From: Bacteroidales bacterium
GTDB taxonomy: Bacteria; Bacteroidota; Bacteroidia; Bacteroidales; UBA4417
Assembly (NCBI GenBank): GCA_016707705.1
Contig: JADJHD010000031.1
Location: forward strand, 33,286 to 97,285
Direction of reading: 5' to 3'
Length of the DNA stretch: 64,000 nucleotides
Position numbers and translations under genes: made by a program. Positions 56,733 to 63,189 of this stretch are shown here, piece after piece (the first letter of the stretch is position 1; each line of letters begins with the position of its first letter). Below the pieces are notes generated by a model that saw nothing but the letters and a program-made list of their open reading frames with translations, had not been told where the DNA came from and made no database searches.

Positions 56733-58412
56733 ATGAAAAAACTAATACTTATACTGCTTTCTTTAATTGCAGTCATCCAAATACAGGCACAATTTATTCC
56801 GGAACATATTAGCAATCAAGCTATTTACAGTTTTCTGGATGAGTTGGCCAACGAAGGTTATATTACTGTAAACTCTGCCGTGAAACCCTACTCCAGGACT
56901 TTTATTGCTGAAAGACTGCAGACTGCCTCACTCAAGCAGAATATGATGAGCACAAGGATGCGAAAAGAACTGCAGTTTTATCTCAAAACATACCGGCTTG
57001 AGATGCCAACAGTTTCCAGACTGGGCTGGAAAGAGCCTTTGAATATTTTTAAAAAGCAGAATCATCTTGCTACCTCACTTAATCCATTTGGGCTTTGTTA
57101 CAAGGATTCGATATTTTCATTGCTTATAAAGCCTGTTTACTCAGTGAAGTATCTCAGCAACGAGAATGGTAACATGACTGCAACCGGCGGAGGTATCGAT
57201 GCAATGGCAAGCATTGCCGGACACTGGGGTGTATATGCCAGTCTGCGTGACAATCATGAATCTGAATTGCAATCACGGCCTTCCTATTTTGTCCAGGATA
57301 TGGGAGGAGCTTTCAAGGAGAATAACGGTGGCCGTTCCGGAGGCGATTTCTCAGAAATGAGGGCAGGAATCACCTATGCCTGGAAATGGGGAGATATTGG
57401 ACTGGCAAAGGATCATTTCAGTTGGGGTAGTAATCAGAATGGCTCCAATATATTTTCGGGGAGGACGCCCTCCTTTGCACATATCAGACTACATATTCAG
57501 CCCACCAAATGGCTTGAATTCAATTATGTGCATGGATGGCTGGTTTCGGAACTCATTGATTCTACACGTTCGTATTACAATGCTGGCAAGTACAAGGCAG
57601 CTTTCAGGCAGAAGTTTATGGCTGCCAATTTCATAACAGTTACCCCGTTCAAGAAATTCTCAATATCTGCAGGAAACTCCATCATTTATTCTGATTTGGG
57701 GGGTGTGCATGCTGCATACCTTATTCCTGTTGCATTTTACAAATCAATCGACCATACACTGAATCATGGTATAGAGAATCAGAACTCACAATTATTCTTC
57801 GATCTGAGTTCAAGGCAAATCAAGCATTTGCATTTATATGCTTCGATGTTTGTGGATGAATTTTCGGTTACCAGACTGAAAAGCAGTAAGTCGCATAACT
57901 TCATCAGCTGGAAGGGCGGACTACAGCTCAGTAATTTCCCGTTAAAAAACATTGTCTTGGGAGCAGAATTCACTCAAACCACCCCTATTACATACAAGCA
58001 TGATATTGCAGCAGTTACTTTTGCTTCAAACTCATACAATCTTGGACATTACCTCAGGGATAATTCAAGAGAGATCTATTTATCTGTGGCTTATTCACCA
58101 CTACCCCGTCTGCATGCAGAACTGAGCTATACTCTTGCTGAACATGGGGGAGAATATGCCTATCTCAGATCCGATTCAATAGCTGATCTGCCCATGTTGA
58201 CAGATATGAGCTGGAAGATGCAGCAGACGGCCTTTTCAATCAGCTATCAGTTTATCAGCAATAGTTTTGTTTACCTCAACTATGTGGCAGGCAATATTGA
58301 AGGATTTGACCTTAACGGAAGCTCGGCAGACTACTATCTGGAGCTGTTTACTGCTCCTATGATGAGGGGTAAAACGAAGACTTTAACCCTTGGCTTCAGT
58401 CTTGGTTTTTGA
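56733..58412 (+). CDS. Wzi-like capsule assembly outer-membrane protein
   Basis: A 559-residue protein with a signal peptide (ending QIQAQ). A short helical N-terminal part (ISNQAIYSFLDELANEGYITVNSAVKPYSR) is followed by a long beta-barrel region (for example ISAGNSIIYSDLGGVHAAYLIPVAFYKS and TKTLTLGFSLGF). This layout resembles the capsule assembly Wzi family, which helps attach surface polysaccharide. GLAKDHFSWGSNQNGSNIFSGRTPSFAHIRLHIQPTKWLEF is the most family-like stretch. Its 3' end overlaps the exosortase gene by 30 bases, tail to tail. A nearby sugar transferase and deacetylase fit a polysaccharide role. Confidence 0.75.
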   Translation: MKKLILILLSLIAVIQIQAQFIPEHISNQAIYSFLDELANEGYITVNSAVKPYSRTFIAERLQTASLKQNMMSTRMRKELQFYLKTYRLEMPTVSRLGWKEPLNIFKKQNHLATSLNPFGLCYKDSIFSLLIKPVYSVKYLSNENGNMTATGGGIDAMASIAGHWGVYASLRDNHESELQSRPSYFVQDMGGAFKENNGGRSGGDFSEMRAGITYAWKWGDIGLAKDHFSWGSNQNGSNIFSGRTPSFAHIRLHIQPTKWLEFNYVHGWLVSELIDSTRSYYNAGKYKAAFRQKFMAANFITVTPFKKFSISAGNSIIYSDLGGVHAAYLIPVAFYKSIDHTLNHGIENQNSQLFFDLSSRQIKHLHLYASMFVDEFSVTRLKSSKSHNFISWKGGLQLSNFPLKNIVLGAEFTQTTPITYKHDIAAVTFASNSYNLGHYLRDNSREIYLSVAYSPLPRLHAELSYTLAEHGGEYAYLRSDSIADLPMLTDMSWKMQQTAFSISYQFISNSFVYLNYVAGNIEGFDLNGSSADYYLELFTAPMMRGKTKTLTLGFSLGF

Positions 58413-58979
58413 TTTGCTGTGATAGAACTTATCGTTCCAAACCACCCAAAGGAAAAAGATCACAACATAGAAGATAATCCTGAAAGGATAATCATGTGCG
58501 AATTGCCATTGCTGTGGCCAGTTAGCCATAACCACGCTTAGCCCGACTAGCCTGAAGATGTTGGTCAGATGGATTATCAGCACTCCTAGAGGGATATACC
58601 AGGCTTTATGTTTCCATGGTCCGGGATACAAAGCAATGAGAAAAATAAACTGCAGCATTTGCTTCACACCTGAGCAGCTATGCACAATCCTGACTGAACA
58701 TTCATTGGCAAAGTAGAAAGTGCGGTCCACAGTTTGGTTAGGCAGAATCAAGTCAACAACCACCCTGGTGTGCTGATATACATGTTCAGTGAACCAATCG
58801 AAAAGTTCCGGGGTCAGGATTCCAACACCAAAGATGCTGAAGTAATTTGCTCTTTCCCAATACCTGTAGGTAAAATGGACGACCAAAGTAATAAGTACGA
58901 ATAATGAAGTATCGAAAATGGGTTCGTAGCGTTTGTTTTTCCTCAGAGTATTGAAGGAATCCAACCATTTTTTTAGCAT
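58383..58979 (-). CDS. Exosortase/archaeosortase-family protein
   Basis: A 198-residue integral membrane protein of about five to seven helices. The catalytic triad of exosortases is visible: C102 in VHSCSGVKQML, R143 in NIFRLVGLS and H162 in AHDYPFRI. Exosortases recognise C-terminal PEP-CTERM-type tails and process proteins in polysaccharide-producing bacteria. Small forms of this size occur in Bacteroidetes near polysaccharide genes. The frame can start at a TTG (58985), but the ATG at 58979 is better. No protein with a sorting tail of the matching kind was seen in the window; convergent with the Wzi-like gene. Confidence 0.85.
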   Translation of the reverse strand: MLKKWLDSFNTLRKNKRYEPIFDTSLFVLITLVVHFTYRYWERANYFSIFGVGILTPELFDWFTEHVYQHTRVVVDLILPNQTVDRTFYFANECSVRIVHSCSGVKQMLQFIFLIALYPGPWKHKAWYIPLGVLIIHLTNIFRLVGLSVVMANWPQQWQFAHDYPFRIIFYVVIFFLWVVWNDKFYHSKSKTKTEAKG

Positions 58980-59123
58980 ATGCAAAATTTTGAGGGCTAA
59001 ATGTACGAATAAACCTATTATGTAGAATACCGGTTTTAAAGCATTATCTAATCATATATCAATTTCATTTTCAATGTATTAGAGGTTATTCAAACTTTTT
59101 TTTATTTTTTTTGCTTGATGATG

Positions 59124-59154
59124 TTTGGTATTTTAAAGAAAACAGGTACATTTG
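59124..59154 (+). promoter_or_regulatory. Promoter of the tRNA array (TTTG-N19-TACATTTG)
   Basis: A textbook Bacteroidetes promoter: TTTG at 59124-59127, 19 bases, TACATTTG at 59147-59154, ending 12 bases before the first tRNA-like unit. Confidence 0.75.
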
Positions 59155-59166
59155 CATCCTCTTAAC

Positions 59167-59430
59167 GGGAGCATAGCTCAGCTGGTTCAGAGCATCCCGA
59201 CTTTACGTCGGGAGGGTCCTTGGCTGAGAATCTCCAACCGTTCATTAAAATATTGGGAGCATAGCTCAGCTGGTTCAGAGCATCCCGACTTTACGTCGGG
59301 AGGGTCCTTGGCTGAGAATCTCCAACCGTTCATTAAAATATTGGGAGCATAGCTCAGCTGGTTCAGAGCATCCCGACTTTACGTCGGGAGGGTCCTTGGC
59401 TGAGAATCTCCAACCGTTCATTAAAATATT
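59167..59430 (+). repeat. Three identical 88-bp tandem units carrying the 5' part of a tRNA
   Basis: Units start at 59167, 59255 and 59343. Each carries the 5' acceptor strand GGGAGCA, the TAGCTCAGCTGG D arm and a hairpin (TCCCGACTTTACGTCGGGA, for example 59195-59213) where the anticodon arm should be. They then diverge (CTTGGCTGAGAATCTCC...) and lack the T arm and 3' acceptor strand, so they cannot fold as a normal tRNA. The hairpin is two bases longer than the true arm; a 7-base loop CTTTACG would centre on TTA. The units appear identical base for base, so they were duplicated recently or are an assembly expansion. Confidence 0.85.
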
Positions 59431-59505
59431 GGGAGCATAGCTCAGCTGGTTCAGAGCATCTGCCTTACAAGCAGAGGGTCCTTGGTTCGAATCCATGTGC
59501 TCCCA
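59431..59505 (+). tRNA. tRNA-Val (anticodon TAC)
   Basis: A 75-base cloverleaf: acceptor GGGAGCA/TGCTCCC with discriminator A, D stem GCTC/GAGC, anticodon arm TCTGC-CTTACAA-GCAGA with anticodon TAC (reads GUA and related Val codons), and T loop TTCGAAT. The T stem (CTTGG/CCATG) has one T-T mismatch. CCA is not encoded. It is the only copy in the array with a normal anticodon arm and both acceptor strands. It follows three 5'-part copies and ends at a perfect terminator. Given the mismatch, a slightly decayed tRNA is possible. Confidence 0.85.
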
Positions 59506-59509
59506 CTTA

Positions 59510-59540
59510 TAGCTACTCATTTTGAGTAGCTATTTTTTTT
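59510..59540 (+). terminator. Terminator of tRNA-Val
   Basis: A 10-bp perfect stem (TAGCTACTCA/TGAGTAGCTA) with loop TTT, then eight Ts, five bases after the tRNA. The same hairpin is copied ahead of the nuclease ORFs (59935-59960, 60679-60709) and in decayed form at 60302-60330. Confidence 0.9.
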
Positions 59541-59559
59541 ATATCAATTTCAATGTATC

Positions 59560-59772
59560 ATGCATTCAACCTATATCCTCTATTCAGCATCTCTGGATAA
59601 ATATTACATTGGAAGCACTAGTCTTCCCATTGCAGATAGACTCAGAAGACATCTTACTGACCATGATGGTTTTACCGCAAAGGCAAAAGACTGGACTGTT
59701 GTGTATACTCATGAATTTGTATCAAAAGAACTTGCATTAGCCAGAGAAACAGATCAAGAATTGGCGAAGTAA
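59560..59772 (+). pseudogene. GIY-YIG nuclease (COG2827-type), copy 1, frameshifted end
   Basis: A 70-residue ORF whose first ~62 residues match the intact copy at 60729: TYILYSASLDKYYIGST holds the two GIY-YIG Tyr motifs, RLRRHL the likely catalytic Arg, and FVSKELALARE the metal-binding Glu. Two As are missing in an A run at about 59746, so the last ~24 residues (KQIKNWRS...) are lost. It lies 20 bases behind the tRNA-Val terminator, with no promoter seen. Small GIY-YIG proteins of this type cut DNA; their biological role is not known. Confidence 0.8.
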
Positions 59773-59811
59773 AAGAATGATTGAAGCAGTTAGCAAAATC
59801 AAATCGAAATC

Positions 59812-59935
59812 CATAATTCAACTGGTTCAGACATCCCGACTTTACGTCGGAGGGTTTCCCCCCCCCCCCCCCCCCCCCCCTTCGCTGGTTCGAGCATCCC
59901 GCTTTAGTCGGGGGGTCCGGTCGCGTGCTCCCACT
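59812..59935 (+). repeat. Two decayed tRNA 3'-part copies joined by a 23-base C run
   Basis: After nuclease copy 1, a tRNA-like piece (ATAATTCAACTGGTTCAG, hairpin at 59834-59851) runs into 23 Cs (59858-59880). A second piece with TCCCGCTTTAGTCGG and GTGCTCCCA follows. Several single-base losses are present. The C run is unlike anything else in the window and may be a sequencing or assembly artefact. Confidence 0.65.
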
Positions 59936-59982
59936 ATAGCTACTCTTTGAGTAGCTATTTTTTATATCAATTTCAATGTATC

Positions 59983-60231
59983 ATGCATTCCCTATATCCT
60001 CTATTCAGCATCTCTGGATAAATATTACATTGGAAGCACTAGTCTTCCCATTGCAGATAGACTCAGAGACATCTTACTGACCATGATGGTTTTTACCATA
60101 AAGCAAAGACTGGATTGTTGTGTATACTCATGAATTTGTGTCAAAGAACTTACATTAGCTAGAAAAACAGATCAAGAATTGGCGAAAAGAATGATTGGCA
60201 GTTATCGCAAATCAAATCGAAAATACATAAT
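59983..60231 (+). pseudogene. GIY-YIG nuclease, copy 2, decayed
   Basis: Near-identical in DNA to copies 1, 3 and 4, but with many one- and two-base gains and losses (for example at AGACTCAGAGACATC, where the intact copy has CAGAAGACATC), so no long frame survives. The pattern of errors in base runs resembles a low-quality read as much as true decay. It starts behind a terminator remnant at 59935-59960 and ends in the next tRNA-like piece. Confidence 0.7.
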
Positions 60232-60298
60232 TCAACTTGGTTCAGAGCATCCCGACTTTACGTCAGGAGGGTCCTTAGTTCGAATCCATGTGCTCCCA
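60226..60298 (+). repeat. tRNA 3'-part copy with CCCGA hairpin
   Basis: From a degenerate CATAATTCAACTTGG D arm through the hairpin at 60250-60268 (TCCCGACTTTACGTCAGGA, one arm mismatch) to TTCGAATCCATGTGCTCCCA, the T arm and 3' acceptor strand. The 5' acceptor strand is missing. Confidence 0.75.
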
Positions 60299-60349
60299 AT
60301 TATAGCACCTATTTTGAGTAGCTATTTTTTATATCAATTTCAATGTATC

Positions 60350-60607
60350 ATGCTTCAACCTATCCTCTATTCAGCATCTCTGGATAAATATTACATTGGA
60401 AGCACTAGTCTTCCCATTGCAGATAGACTCAGAAGACATCTTACTGACCATGATGGTTTTACCGCAAAGGCAAAAGACTGGACTGTTGTGTATACTCATG
60501 AATTTGTGTCAAAAGAACTTGCATTAGCCAGAGAAAAACAGATCAAGAATTGGCGAAGTAAAAGAATGATTGAAGCAGTTATCGCAAAATCAAATCGAAA
60601 TACATAA
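60350..60607 (+). CDS. GIY-YIG nuclease (COG2827-type), copy 3
   Basis: An 85-residue ORF. From YSASLDKYYIGST to the C-terminal IAKSNRNT it matches copy 4, with Arg (RLRRHL) and Glu (SKELALARE) kept. Two small deletions that restore the frame change the first residues (MLQPILYS instead of MYSTYILYS), so the first Tyr of the GIY motif is lost and activity is doubtful. Its TAA stop (60605-60607) lies inside the next tRNA-like copy. It follows a mutated terminator hairpin (60302-60330). Confidence 0.75.
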   Translation: MLQPILYSASLDKYYIGSTSLPIADRLRRHLTDHDGFTAKAKDWTVVYTHEFVSKELALAREKQIKNWRSKRMIEAVIAKSNRNT

Positions 60608-60674
60608 TTCAACTGGTTCAGAGCATCCCGACTTTACGTCGGGAGGGTCCTTGGTTCGAATCCATGTGCTCCCA
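60603..60674 (+). repeat. tRNA 3'-part copy with CCCGA hairpin
   Basis: Best-preserved of the 3' copies: ATAATTCAACTGGTTCAGAG, a perfect hairpin at 60626-60644, then GGGTCCTTGGTTCGAATCC and TGCTCCCA. It is followed by a perfect copy of the tRNA-Val terminator (60679-60709). Confidence 0.8.
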
Positions 60675-60678
60675 CTTA

Positions 60679-60709
60679 TAGCTACTCATTTTGAGTAGCT
60701 ATTTTTTTT
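60679..60709 (+). terminator. Copied tRNA terminator ahead of nuclease copy 4
   Basis: Same 10-bp stem and T run as at 59510-59540. It shows that the duplicated unit includes the terminator. Confidence 0.8.
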
Positions 60710-60728
60710 ATATCAATTTCAATGTATC

Positions 60729-60989
60729 ATGTATTCAACCTATATCCTCTATTCAGCATCTCTGGATAAATACTACATTGGAAGCACTAGTCTTCCCATT
60801 GCAGATAGACTCAGAAGACATCTTACTGACCATGATGGTTTTACCGCAAAGGCAAAAGACTGGATTGTCGTGTATATTCAAGAATTTGTGTCAAAAGAAC
60901 TTGCATTAGCCAGAGAAAAACAGATCAAGAATTGGAGAAGCAGAAGAATGATCGAAGCAGTCATCGCAAAATCAATTCCAAATACATAG
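60729..60989 (+). CDS. GIY-YIG nuclease (COG2827-type), copy 4, intact
   Basis: An 86-residue single-domain GIY-YIG protein. TYILYSASLDKYYIGST carries both signature Tyr motifs, then RLRRHLTDHDGF (Arg, His) and FVSKELALAREKQIKNW (metal-binding Glu). This length is the normal size of stand-alone COG2827 proteins. It is the only copy of the four with all motifs and no frameshift. Its TAG stop (60987-60989) is formed by the TAGCTC D-arm start of the next tRNA-like copy. It has no visible promoter and lies 20 bases behind a terminator, so expression would need read-through. Confidence 0.82.
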   Translation: MYSTYILYSASLDKYYIGSTSLPIADRLRRHLTDHDGFTAKAKDWIVVYIQEFVSKELALAREKQIKNWRSRRMIEAVIAKSIPNT

Positions 60990-61080
60990 CTCAGCGGGCT
61001 CGTAGAGTCTCAACATTACGTCGGGAGGGTCCTTGGTTCGAATCCATCCCGATGTAAAATCGGGACAGGTTATGCTTCCA
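60985..61080 (+). repeat. Last tRNA 3'-part copy, interrupted by an inverted hairpin
   Basis: CATAGCTCAGCGGG D arm, a half-decayed anticodon hairpin (61008-61026), TTGGTTCGAATCCAT, then an inserted hairpin TCCCGATGTAAAATCGGGA (61047-61065), then GGTTATGCTTCCAC resembling the tRNA end. The inserted hairpin is the reverse complement of the array hairpin apart from two changes that keep the pairing. Confidence 0.75.
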
Positions 61081-61083
61081 CAC

Positions 61084-61110
61084 AAAGCCATTCATTGAGT
61101 GGCTTTTTTT
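61084..61110 (+). terminator. Terminator closing the array
   Basis: AAAGCCA/TGGCTTT stem with further weak pairing inside, then TTTTTTT. It differs from the other array terminators. Confidence 0.7.
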
Positions 61111-61208
61111 ATTCCCATTCTTGCATAGATTAGCATATTCAAGGCTTGTAATTCTTGTGAAGTTTGGGGCTAAGAAAATCATGGTGTGTACCTATTTTCA
61201 TCCCCCAG

Positions 61209-61247
61209 TTGGCGGACAAATTCCCGCCAGCCGGCGGACAAATTCCC
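61209..61247. repeat. REP-like palindrome, copy 2
   Basis: TTGGCGGACAAATTCCC followed directly by CCGCCAGCCGGCGG and another ACAAATTCCC. It shares the CCGCC/GGCGG core and AATTC flank with the copy at 55648-55663. Confidence 0.55.
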
Positions 61248-61312
61248 TCATTCCCACATTCCCACATTCCCACATCTCCACATCTCCACATCCTCACATC
61301 TCCACATCTACT
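61246..61312. repeat. 8-bp tandem repeat (ATTCCCAC / ATCTCCAC)
   Basis: About eight units in a row: ATTCCCAC three times, then ATCTCCAC-type variants. Pyrimidine-rich on the plus strand. It may change length by slippage. Confidence 0.7.
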
Positions 61313-61350
61313 CACTTTTATCTTTTTCCTTTCTTCTTTTATCTTAAAAA

Positions 61351-61386
61351 AAATCCTTCCCCCGATTAATCTCAAGGAAAGGATTT
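61351..61386 (-). terminator. Terminator of the sugar transferase gene
   Basis: AAATCCTTCC (61351-61360) pairs with GGAAAGGATTT (61376-61386, one bulge). On the minus strand the stem is followed by TTTTT, 27 bases after the stop. Confidence 0.65.
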
Positions 61387-61412
61387 CTAAATGACTTATC
61401 GAATCTTTTACG

Positions 61413-63035
61413 CTATTGAGAGCGGGCGCTTTTGAAGAAAATATTGTATAACGCCAGTCTCAGGTATTTGATATCAGTGAGAATAGGATGTTTATCGCAT
61501 TGATCGAGGTATTTCATTTCTGAAGCCATAATTTCCTTCAGCGTCTTGGGCATGTCAGCATAGAAAGGCGGCACTAATCCGGGCTTGTATTTCGTCCTTC
61601 GCTCCCTGAGTTCCTTTGTATAGAGATTGAAATACTGTTTGCTGAGCGGACGCACTCCTACAATCTTCAAATCTCCCTTCAGCAGGTTGAAAATCATGGG
61701 TAACTCATCGATCCAGAATTTACGCATGTACTTGCCAAGCGTTGAAACCCTGAAATCGTTCTTGAACTTACCACCTTCCTCGAGGGCATTATGCTTGAAA
61801 ATGTAATCCTGCAGGTATTCGGCAAAAGGATGCATGGTCCTGAACTTGTAAACATGGATGATCTTGCCATTCTTTCCAACTCTCTTCAGACTTATAATCG
61901 GACCATAGGTGGGATTAAGGTCAAAGCTGGGATCCGTCACCTTGCGGCTCACCACGAACATTTTGCCCTTTATTTTCTTTTCACCGATAACCTCAAATCC
62001 GCAGGAATAAAGTCTTCCCAATGCTTCTGCCTTTGACAGTGATCGTTCGAATCCATTGGTCAGGAAGAAATAGATTTTCTTGAGGATGATAATTTTCGGG
62101 AACACCCTCTTGAACATGTAGTGGTAAGTGAAATAGATGAAATTCCTGATGACTGGCGGATATTCCTTGTATACAATCTCTTTCTTGATCTCATTGGTTT
62201 CCACCACACTGATGAACAATCCACCTACCGGCAATTTGAGATTTACGGATTCCAGAAACTTGTTCACGAATTTAATGTCGTTAACCAGTTTCAGGTTCAC
62301 TATAACATTGAAAACATCGGCCGGAATAGCGGCAATGTTAAACCGGGTAGTAGTAGAAACTACCAGAGTGGTATTGTGTTTCTGATCGAGATGCTCACAC
62401 ATGAAACTGTAAGCCTCTTCATTGGATTCTTCGATTATCTGGTCGCGATACTTGCCCAGGGAAAAGGCAGGATAGTTTTCTACATTGGCTGTCTCTGGCA
62501 GTACATCAACTTCTTCTCTTACATTCGAGAGGGTTTCCATGTGTGCCAGAAATACTTCTATTGATTCGGTCTTCTCCGAATCCCTGTCCAGTTTGCGGTG
62601 ATAGTAGAATAAAGAGAACAAGATCATTTCCAGAAAAATGGTCAGACCAATTGTGCCGAACACTATCATCCTGGAGTAGGTGAAGTGATTGAAACCTACT
62701 ATCATAACGGTAATTACACTCAGTGCAATAAAATCACTGATGAAAACCGGCGAAAGAAAGTCTTTCAGGTATTTCTTGTCATCATATGCATATTTCCTGC
62801 TTGGAATGGAGGCTGCCAGCCAGATCCCGAGGAAAATAATGAAAGGCTCAATATAATAGGGGAGATACTTGCGCAGTGATGCCGGCTTGATCCAAATAAA
62901 AAACAGGAATGATCCCGTCAGAATCAAAACATCAATCAGGTAGAACATGACAACTCTCTTGTTCCAACTGAATTTTTTACTGCTCTTCGCCTTCCCCTTA
63001 CTGCCTTTCAGGTCAAAATCTACTTTTACTTCCAT
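61413..63035 (-). CDS. Polyprenyl-phosphate sugar-1-phosphate transferase-like protein
   Basis: A 540-residue membrane protein. The N-terminal ~150 residues hold four to five helices. A middle domain (residues ~190-330) resembles a Rossmann-type fold (LVVSTTTRFNIAAIPADVFNVIVNLKLVNDI). The C-terminal part has bacterial sugar-transferase motifs: VYKFRTMHPFAEYLQ, DFRVSTLGKYMRKFWIDELPMIFNLLKGDLKIVGVRPLS and YKPGLVPPFYAD. Such enzymes start repeat-unit synthesis for exopolysaccharide by loading a sugar phosphate on undecaprenyl phosphate. The usual KR-x-x-D membrane-entry motif ahead of the catalytic part is not clear. It lies near the exosortase and Wzi-like genes, so it likely belongs to the same exopolysaccharide locus. 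Confidence 0.82.
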   Translation of the reverse strand: MEVKVDFDLKGSKGKAKSSKKFSWNKRVVMFYLIDVLILTGSFLFFIWIKPASLRKYLPYYIEPFIIFLGIWLAASIPSRKYAYDDKKYLKDFLSPVFISDFIALSVITVMIVGFNHFTYSRMIVFGTIGLTIFLEMILFSLFYYHRKLDRDSEKTESIEVFLAHMETLSNVREEVDVLPETANVENYPAFSLGKYRDQIIEESNEEAYSFMCEHLDQKHNTTLVVSTTTRFNIAAIPADVFNVIVNLKLVNDIKFVNKFLESVNLKLPVGGLFISVVETNEIKKEIVYKEYPPVIRNFIYFTYHYMFKRVFPKIIILKKIYFFLTNGFERSLSKAEALGRLYSCGFEVIGEKKIKGKMFVVSRKVTDPSFDLNPTYGPIISLKRVGKNGKIIHVYKFRTMHPFAEYLQDYIFKHNALEEGGKFKNDFRVSTLGKYMRKFWIDELPMIFNLLKGDLKIVGVRPLSKQYFNLYTKELRERRTKYKPGLVPPFYADMPKTLKEIMASEMKYLDQCDKHPILTDIKYLRLALYNIFFKSARSQ

Positions 63036-63189
63036 ATTCTTGCCATGCTTTCCATTCCGGACTATTATCCACTATCTTAAACCAATCTGCTTTTTAATTA
63101 ATAAATTTTCAGGGCAATAGTAATAGTAATTTTATAATTAGTTTGCCCTCTTGCATTGAAGTAATGTTAAGTTAATAGGGGTGATTTTA

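Larger units (their letters stand above)
61111..61412. other. 300-bp low-complexity intergenic region
   Basis: No gene. It holds a second REP-like palindrome cluster (61209-61240), an 8-base tandem repeat (61246-61312), a T-rich low-complexity stretch (TTTTATCTTTTTCC), and the terminator of the sugar transferase (61351-61386). Confidence 0.6.

Noticed and set aside
59152..59352. Plus-strand ORF of 66 residues through the 88-bp units
   Set aside because: Its protein simply repeats the translation of the tRNA-like units and has no family feature.
59167..59430. Three extra functional tRNA genes, possibly ochre suppressors
   Set aside because: They lack the T arm and 3' acceptor strand and have an oversized anticodon hairpin, so normal tRNA folding is not possible.
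59275..59520. Minus-strand ORF of 81 residues across the tRNA array
   Set aside because: It reads antisense to the tRNA-like copies (DSNQGPSACKADALNQLSYAP-type sequence), a common false ORF opposite tRNA genes.
59124..61110. CRISPR array
   Set aside because: The repeats are 88 or ~375 bases and gene- or tRNA-derived, with no short spacers and no cas genes.
61139..61375. ORFs on both strands in the 61.2-kb low-complexity stretch
   Set aside because: Their sequence (for example RMWRCGDVGMWECG) is translation of the 8-base tandem repeat.
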